From an uncultured Coriobacteriales bacterium (lineage in GTDB: Bacteria > Actinomycetota > Coriobacteriia > Coriobacteriales > Atopobiaceae): a stretch of DNA of 9,683 bases. Location: positions 1-9,683 of the forward strand of contig CAMZCV010000023.1 in NCBI GenBank assembly GCA_947305035.1. Reading direction: 5' to 3'. Positions 7,460 to 9,683 of this stretch are shown piece after piece. Positions within the stretch are counted from its first letter, which is position 1, and every line of letters starts with the position of its first letter. The translations under genes and the position numbers were made by a program. The notes beneath the pieces were generated by a model, which did not search any database, was not told the origin of the DNA, and worked only from the letters and a program-made list of their open reading frames with translations.

Positions 7460-8997
7460 TGGATCTACAAAGGCTTGCATCGACCCTTTTGGGAAAGAAA
7501 CGCGCCGAGACGAATAACGTCATGACCGACGCGACCACCCGCACCTACGTCGGCACGGCAACGTCGGCGTCCGAGAATGGCAGCGTGTACGTGGCGCTCT
7601 CGCAGGACGTGACGTTGCCCGATGACGATGACGGCACGCATGGGCTTGGGGTCGAGATGCCCACCACCGTGAACGTGGACGAAGGGGACGAAGTTATCGT
7701 GACCGTCTTTGGTGGCGGCACCATGAAGGCACCGGTCGTGACGGGGAACCCAGGTTGGGGCGACCGCATCCAGACGCAGGTGGACAACGCCGAGACGCTG
7801 GCGCAGCAAGCCGAGGCCGTAGCCACCGCCACCGGGCAGCACTTCTGGCACGACACCGATGGCGTCCACGTCACCGAGGTCCCGCAGACCGAGTGGCAGA
7901 CGACGCCGAGCGGTGCCAACGTCCTCATCAACAGCGCCGGGCAGCTGTTCCGCTCCGTCCTCAACAACCTGCTCGCCATCCTGCCCTCGGGCATAGCCAT
8001 CTATGACGGCCTAGGCAACGCAGCCGACAACATCCTCGCCGAGTTCACGAGCGACCACGTCCGAATCGGCGGCAACGTCCCCGACGGCACGGGCGTGGAG
8101 TCCTCCGTCCAGTTCTTTGACCAGACCGAGACGCACGACACCGACATGACCGCCTCGACCTACTTCGACGGGGACGGCAGCTACCAGACCATGCAGTCCA
8201 CGGTCAACCTGTCCTCGACGCTGGCCGACGAGGGCAAGGCGATAGACACGGGGAGCAGCGGCACGGCGGCGCTCGACCTCGTGAACATGCTCGAGAACGG
8301 CATCAGCGACGTGGGCGAGCAGCACAACGAGGTCCACGCCGCACTCGTGGCCGACGCATCCTACAGCGACGGGGCCACCACCAGCCATGCGGCGGTGCGT
8401 GCCACAGCATCGACGCTCAACGGCAGCGACCTGTCCTACGCCGAGCTGATAGCCGACGCGCTCGGCATCGGCACAAACGAGGGCAGCATCGACTACGTGG
8501 TCATGCGGCAGGTGCTATGCGCCCTGCTCCATCCGTCCGCGACCTACACACCGCTGGTCGGCACATGGAACACGGGAACCGCGAACGCATGGGAGACGGC
8601 GGGCTTCGGCGTGGTCGTGACCGAGACTGGCGGAATAGGTGACTACATCGACCCCGCAAACAAGGGCGTCGGCGAGTTCACGGCGCTTGTGGGATGCACT
8701 GTGCGCGTCTCGGCGTGCGTGACGTGGGTTGACAGCGTATCCGGGCGCCGTTCCGTCGGCGCGTTCGTCAACGCGACGCGCAGCGGCACAAGGTTGTCGG
8801 GCGGCACCGAGTACTCCAACTCGGGACTGTTCTACACGGGCAACAACGCGAAGACGGCGCAGCTTACGCCCGTCATCCTGCACCTTGCCGCTGGCAACCG
8901 ACTGAACATCGGCAAGTACGCCCCGGCGAATGCGGTTCAGTCCAACCAGACATACAAAATGAACTGGGTCACAATCGAAGTGTTGTCCGTCGATTAA
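7459..8997 (+). CDS. Tail-tip fibre / putative receptor-binding protein
   Basis: A 512-aa protein when started at GTG 7459, overlapping the hub stop by one base. Residues about 28-100 look like a small beta-barrel (OB-fold-like, 'GSVYVAL...VEMPTTVNVDEGDEVIVTV'). These are found at the centre of phage spikes and the distal part of Tal proteins. A helix at about 102-127 leads to 'QHFWHDTDGVHVTEVPQTEW' (127-146), a motif I recall from many siphophage tail-tip proteins (FW...GAH(V/I)TE(V/I)), followed by 'SGANVLINSAG'. Residues about 190-355 are repeat-poor Asp/Ser/Thr-rich sequence with some helix. Residues about 361-512 are a compact beta-rich end ('VRVSACVTWVDS', 'LHLAAGNRLNIGKYA', 'MNWVTIEVLS') that looks like a C1q/TNF-type jelly roll, plausibly the receptor-binding head. 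Order after the hub fits a tip fibre. Tail role is strong; the fold of the C-terminus is inference. Confidence 0.78.
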   Translation: MDLQRLASTLLGKKRAETNNVMTDATTRTYVGTATSASENGSVYVALSQDVTLPDDDDGTHGLGVEMPTTVNVDEGDEVIVTVFGGGTMKAPVVTGNPGWGDRIQTQVDNAETLAQQAEAVATATGQHFWHDTDGVHVTEVPQTEWQTTPSGANVLINSAGQLFRSVLNNLLAILPSGIAIYDGLGNAADNILAEFTSDHVRIGGNVPDGTGVESSVQFFDQTETHDTDMTASTYFDGDGSYQTMQSTVNLSSTLADEGKAIDTGSSGTAALDLVNMLENGISDVGEQHNEVHAALVADASYSDGATTSHAAVRATASTLNGSDLSYAELIADALGIGTNEGSIDYVVMRQVLCALLHPSATYTPLVGTWNTGTANAWETAGFGVVVTETGGIGDYIDPANKGVGEFTALVGCTVRVSACVTWVDSVSGRRSVGAFVNATRSGTRLSGGTEYSNSGLFYTGNNAKTAQLTPVILHLAAGNRLNIGKYAPANAVQSNQTYKMNWVTIEVLSVD

Positions 8998-9001
8998 GGA
9001 G
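8996..9001 (+). promoter_or_regulatory. Ribosome binding site of the 74-aa protein gene
   Basis: AAGGAG overlaps the stop codon of the fibre gene and lies 6 bases before ATG 9008, a near-ideal site that supports this small gene being translated. Confidence 0.75.
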
Positions 9002-9007
9002 CATCGA

Positions 9008-9232
9008 ATGAGCAAGCCAAAGCACATCGTCATAGAGCTACAGACCAACGCGGACGGCACCGTTGGCAACCTTGTATACGCATTCGATACGGAAAACGAC
9101 GCATGGGCAAAGTTCCACGCGATCATGAGCGCGGCGGCAACGTCCGCGCTACCGTGCCACGCCGCCGTGTACATGCGCAGCGACGGCACTTTCGTCCAAT
9201 CGGGCCGATTCGAGCACGGGGAGGTGGAGTGA
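9008..9232 (+). CDS. Conserved small phage protein of unknown function (74 aa)
   Basis: This small soluble protein starts at ATG 9008 with an AAGGAG site and lies 10 bases after the fibre gene. The sequence 'VIELQTNADGTVGNLVYAFDT' splits into a beta strand, a turn and a second strand. It is followed by an amphipathic helix (about 30-47) and 'LPCHAAVYMRSDG' (48-60), a probable third strand. The pattern 'EIQTNxDGTVGxLV...HAxxxxAAxSxxPxHAA' is one I recall from short proteins in many gut Firmicutes and Actinobacteria prophages, encoded between the tail fibre and holin genes. I know of no assigned function, and there is no membrane segment, signal peptide or catalytic motif. Its stop overlaps the next start by one base (TGATG), so it is probably coupled to the membrane peptides downstream. 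It could be a minor virion protein, a fibre chaperone or a lysis-timing factor; the sequence does not decide. Confidence 0.8.
   Translation: MSKPKHIVIELQTNADGTVGNLVYAFDTENDAWAKFHAIMSAAATSALPCHAAVYMRSDGTFVQSGRFEHGEVE
9218..9224 (+). promoter_or_regulatory. Ribosome binding site for the 41-aa membrane protein
   Basis: GGGGAGG lies 7 bases before ATG 9232, within the end of the 74-aa gene. It selects ATG 9232 rather than the long upstream extension in the same frame (ATG 9103), which would overlap most of the 74-aa gene. Confidence 0.7.
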
Positions 9233-9357
9233 TGCCGTACCCGTCACCAGCGGACGAGGGCAGCGGCCTCGTGGTGCTCGCGCTGCTGATTCTTGCCGCG
9301 TGCGCTCCCGCGCTCGTCCTCGTCGCGGCAATCGTCTGGCTTGGTGGCCTCGCATGA
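9232..9357 (+). CDS. Small single-span membrane protein (41 aa)
   Basis: This codes a 41-residue protein with a short acidic, Pro-rich N-terminus (MPYPSPADEG) and one long hydrophobic stretch from about residue 12 to the end, with no basic residues at all. It starts at ATG 9232, overlapping the previous stop by one base, behind a strong GGGGAGG site. Its own stop overlaps the next start (ATGA at 9354-9357). The hydrophobic run holds 'LAAC' (21-24), which resembles a lipobox, but there is no positive n-region and little would remain after cleavage, so a lipoprotein is unlikely. Lying two genes upstream of a holin, it may be part of lysis control (a small holin or antiholin-like partner); this is inference from position and topology. 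I recognise no family. Confidence 0.65.
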   Translation: MPYPSPADEGSGLVVLALLILAACAPALVLVAAIVWLGGLA

Positions 9358-9434
9358 GCGCAGACGGCATGAGGGGCATCGTCACGATCATCGGCTACGT
9401 CATCGGCGTGGCCATTATCCTGATTTTCGGATAG
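9354..9434 (+). CDS. Micro-membrane protein (26 aa)
   Basis: A 26-residue open frame (MSADGMRG followed by a hydrophobic segment to residue 26), starting in an ATGA overlap with the 41-aa gene. The only ribosome-site candidate is a weak GGTGG at 9343-9347, so expression would rely on translational coupling. ATG 9369 is an alternative start. It would form one membrane helix (about residues 9-25) with one Arg just before it. It ends 8 bases before the holin start. Coding status rests on the tight packing and membrane-like composition. Possible roles are a holin partner or regulator, but nothing in the sequence fixes this. Confidence 0.45.
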   Translation: MSADGMRGIVTIIGYVIGVAIILIFG

Positions 9435-9442
9435 GAGCAACA

Positions 9443-9683
9443 ATGCCGGTACTCGAACCATTCATCGAACCCTTGCGCGGTACGGCGGCGCAGACGCTCA
9501 TCATCGCCCTGCTCATGCTGTCGCTGCTCGACGTGCTCATGGGCAGCGCCAACGCCATGTTCGTGCAGCACGATTTCTCAAGTCACAAGTTCCGCGAGGG
9601 CCTCATCCGCAAGCTGTCCAACCTGGGACTCATGTGCGTCGCAGACATCATCGACGCCATGCTGCTGTCCGGCATCGACCTCG
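9443..9683 (+). CDS. Phage holin (toxin secretion/phage lysis family), 3' end outside window
   Basis: The first 80 residues of a membrane holin, the protein that opens the cytoplasmic membrane so that endolysin can reach the wall. ATG 9443 is preceded by TAGGAG (9432-9437), which includes the stop of the 26-aa gene, with 5-base spacing. A first membrane segment runs from about residue 17 to 40 and carries the family's 'LLD-x-x-x-G' signature (Asp30, Gly34). This is followed by a polar loop with paired serines (46-47), the 'F-x-x-GLIRKLSNLG' segment (50-62) and a second membrane segment ending in 'ADIID' (67-71). This matches the N-terminal half of the holin family I know as phage_holin_4_1 (usual length about 130-150 aa), so roughly half is missing at the window edge. 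An endolysin gene would be expected next. Confidence 0.87.
   Translation, partial: MPVLEPFIEPLRGTAAQTLIIALLMLSLLDVLMGSANAMFVQHDFSSHKFREGLIRKLSNLGLMCVADIIDAMLLSGIDL

Noticed and set aside
8539..8997. Diversity-generating retroelement target in the fibre C-terminus
   Set aside because: No template repeat, reverse transcriptase or adenine-rich variable codons are seen in the window, and the C-terminus does not look like the C-type lectin target fold.
9103..9231. Upstream extension of the 41-aa membrane protein to ATG 9103
   Set aside because: The added part is Arg/Gly-rich and overlaps the well-supported 74-aa gene; GGGGAGG points to ATG 9232.
9292..9303. Lipobox (LAAC) in the 41-aa protein
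   Set aside because: There is no positively charged n-region, the N-terminus is acidic, and only 18 hydrophobic residues would remain after cleavage; it reads as a chance match within a membrane helix.
1..9683. tRNAs, CRISPR arrays, insertion sequences, attachment sites or promoters
   Set aside because: The window is almost completely filled by sense-strand coding sequence with spacers of at most 10 bases, and none of these elements could be recognised by eye.

Overview
The window is a single-direction (+ strand) block of late structural genes from a tailed phage or prophage. It runs from the tail tape measure protein through the tail tip to the start of the lysis genes. The base composition is GC-rich. 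The tape measure has the TP901/Gram-positive siphophage style, followed by a ricin-type lectin domain, a holin of the Gram-positive 'toxin secretion/phage lysis' type and a small 74-aa protein of a kind I recall from gut prophages. Together these point to a siphophage of a high-GC gut bacterium. Coriobacteriia (Collinsella/Olsenella-like) is my best guess, by inference only. No contractile sheath or baseplate-wedge genes are visible, so a long non-contractile tail is the simplest reading.

Layout: 1-4524 is the tape measure protein, whose 5' end lies outside the window. 4514-6331 is a tail-tip protein with an N-terminal beta-trefoil lectin, in the position where the distal tail protein (Dit) normally sits. 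6335-7459 is a baseplate hub protein resembling the Tal N-terminus. 7459-8997 is a tail-tip fibre/receptor-binding protein. 9008-9232 is a conserved small protein of unknown function. 9232-9357 and 9354-9434 are two very short single-membrane-span proteins. 9443 to the window end is the first 80 residues of a phage holin; an endolysin would be expected just downstream.

The genes are packed almost without gaps: overlaps of 11, 1, 1 and 4 bp and spacers of 3, 10 and 8 bp. Two starts are non-ATG (TTG at 4514, GTG at 7459) and each has a strong Shine-Dalgarno sequence inside the preceding gene. This implies one polycistronic late mRNA with translational coupling. I see no promoter, terminator, tRNA, CRISPR array or insertion sequence, and no untranslated stretch longer than 10 bases.

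How the parts would work together (inference from siphophage biology): the tape measure sets tail length and sits inside the tube. The lectin protein, hub and fibre form the adsorption tip. The lectin and the fibre C-terminus are the likely host-glycan binders. The small membrane proteins and holin belong to, or lie next to, the lysis cassette. I found no clear new defence or mobile system. The most unusual parts are the lectin-bearing protein in the Dit position and the two micro-membrane proteins before the holin.
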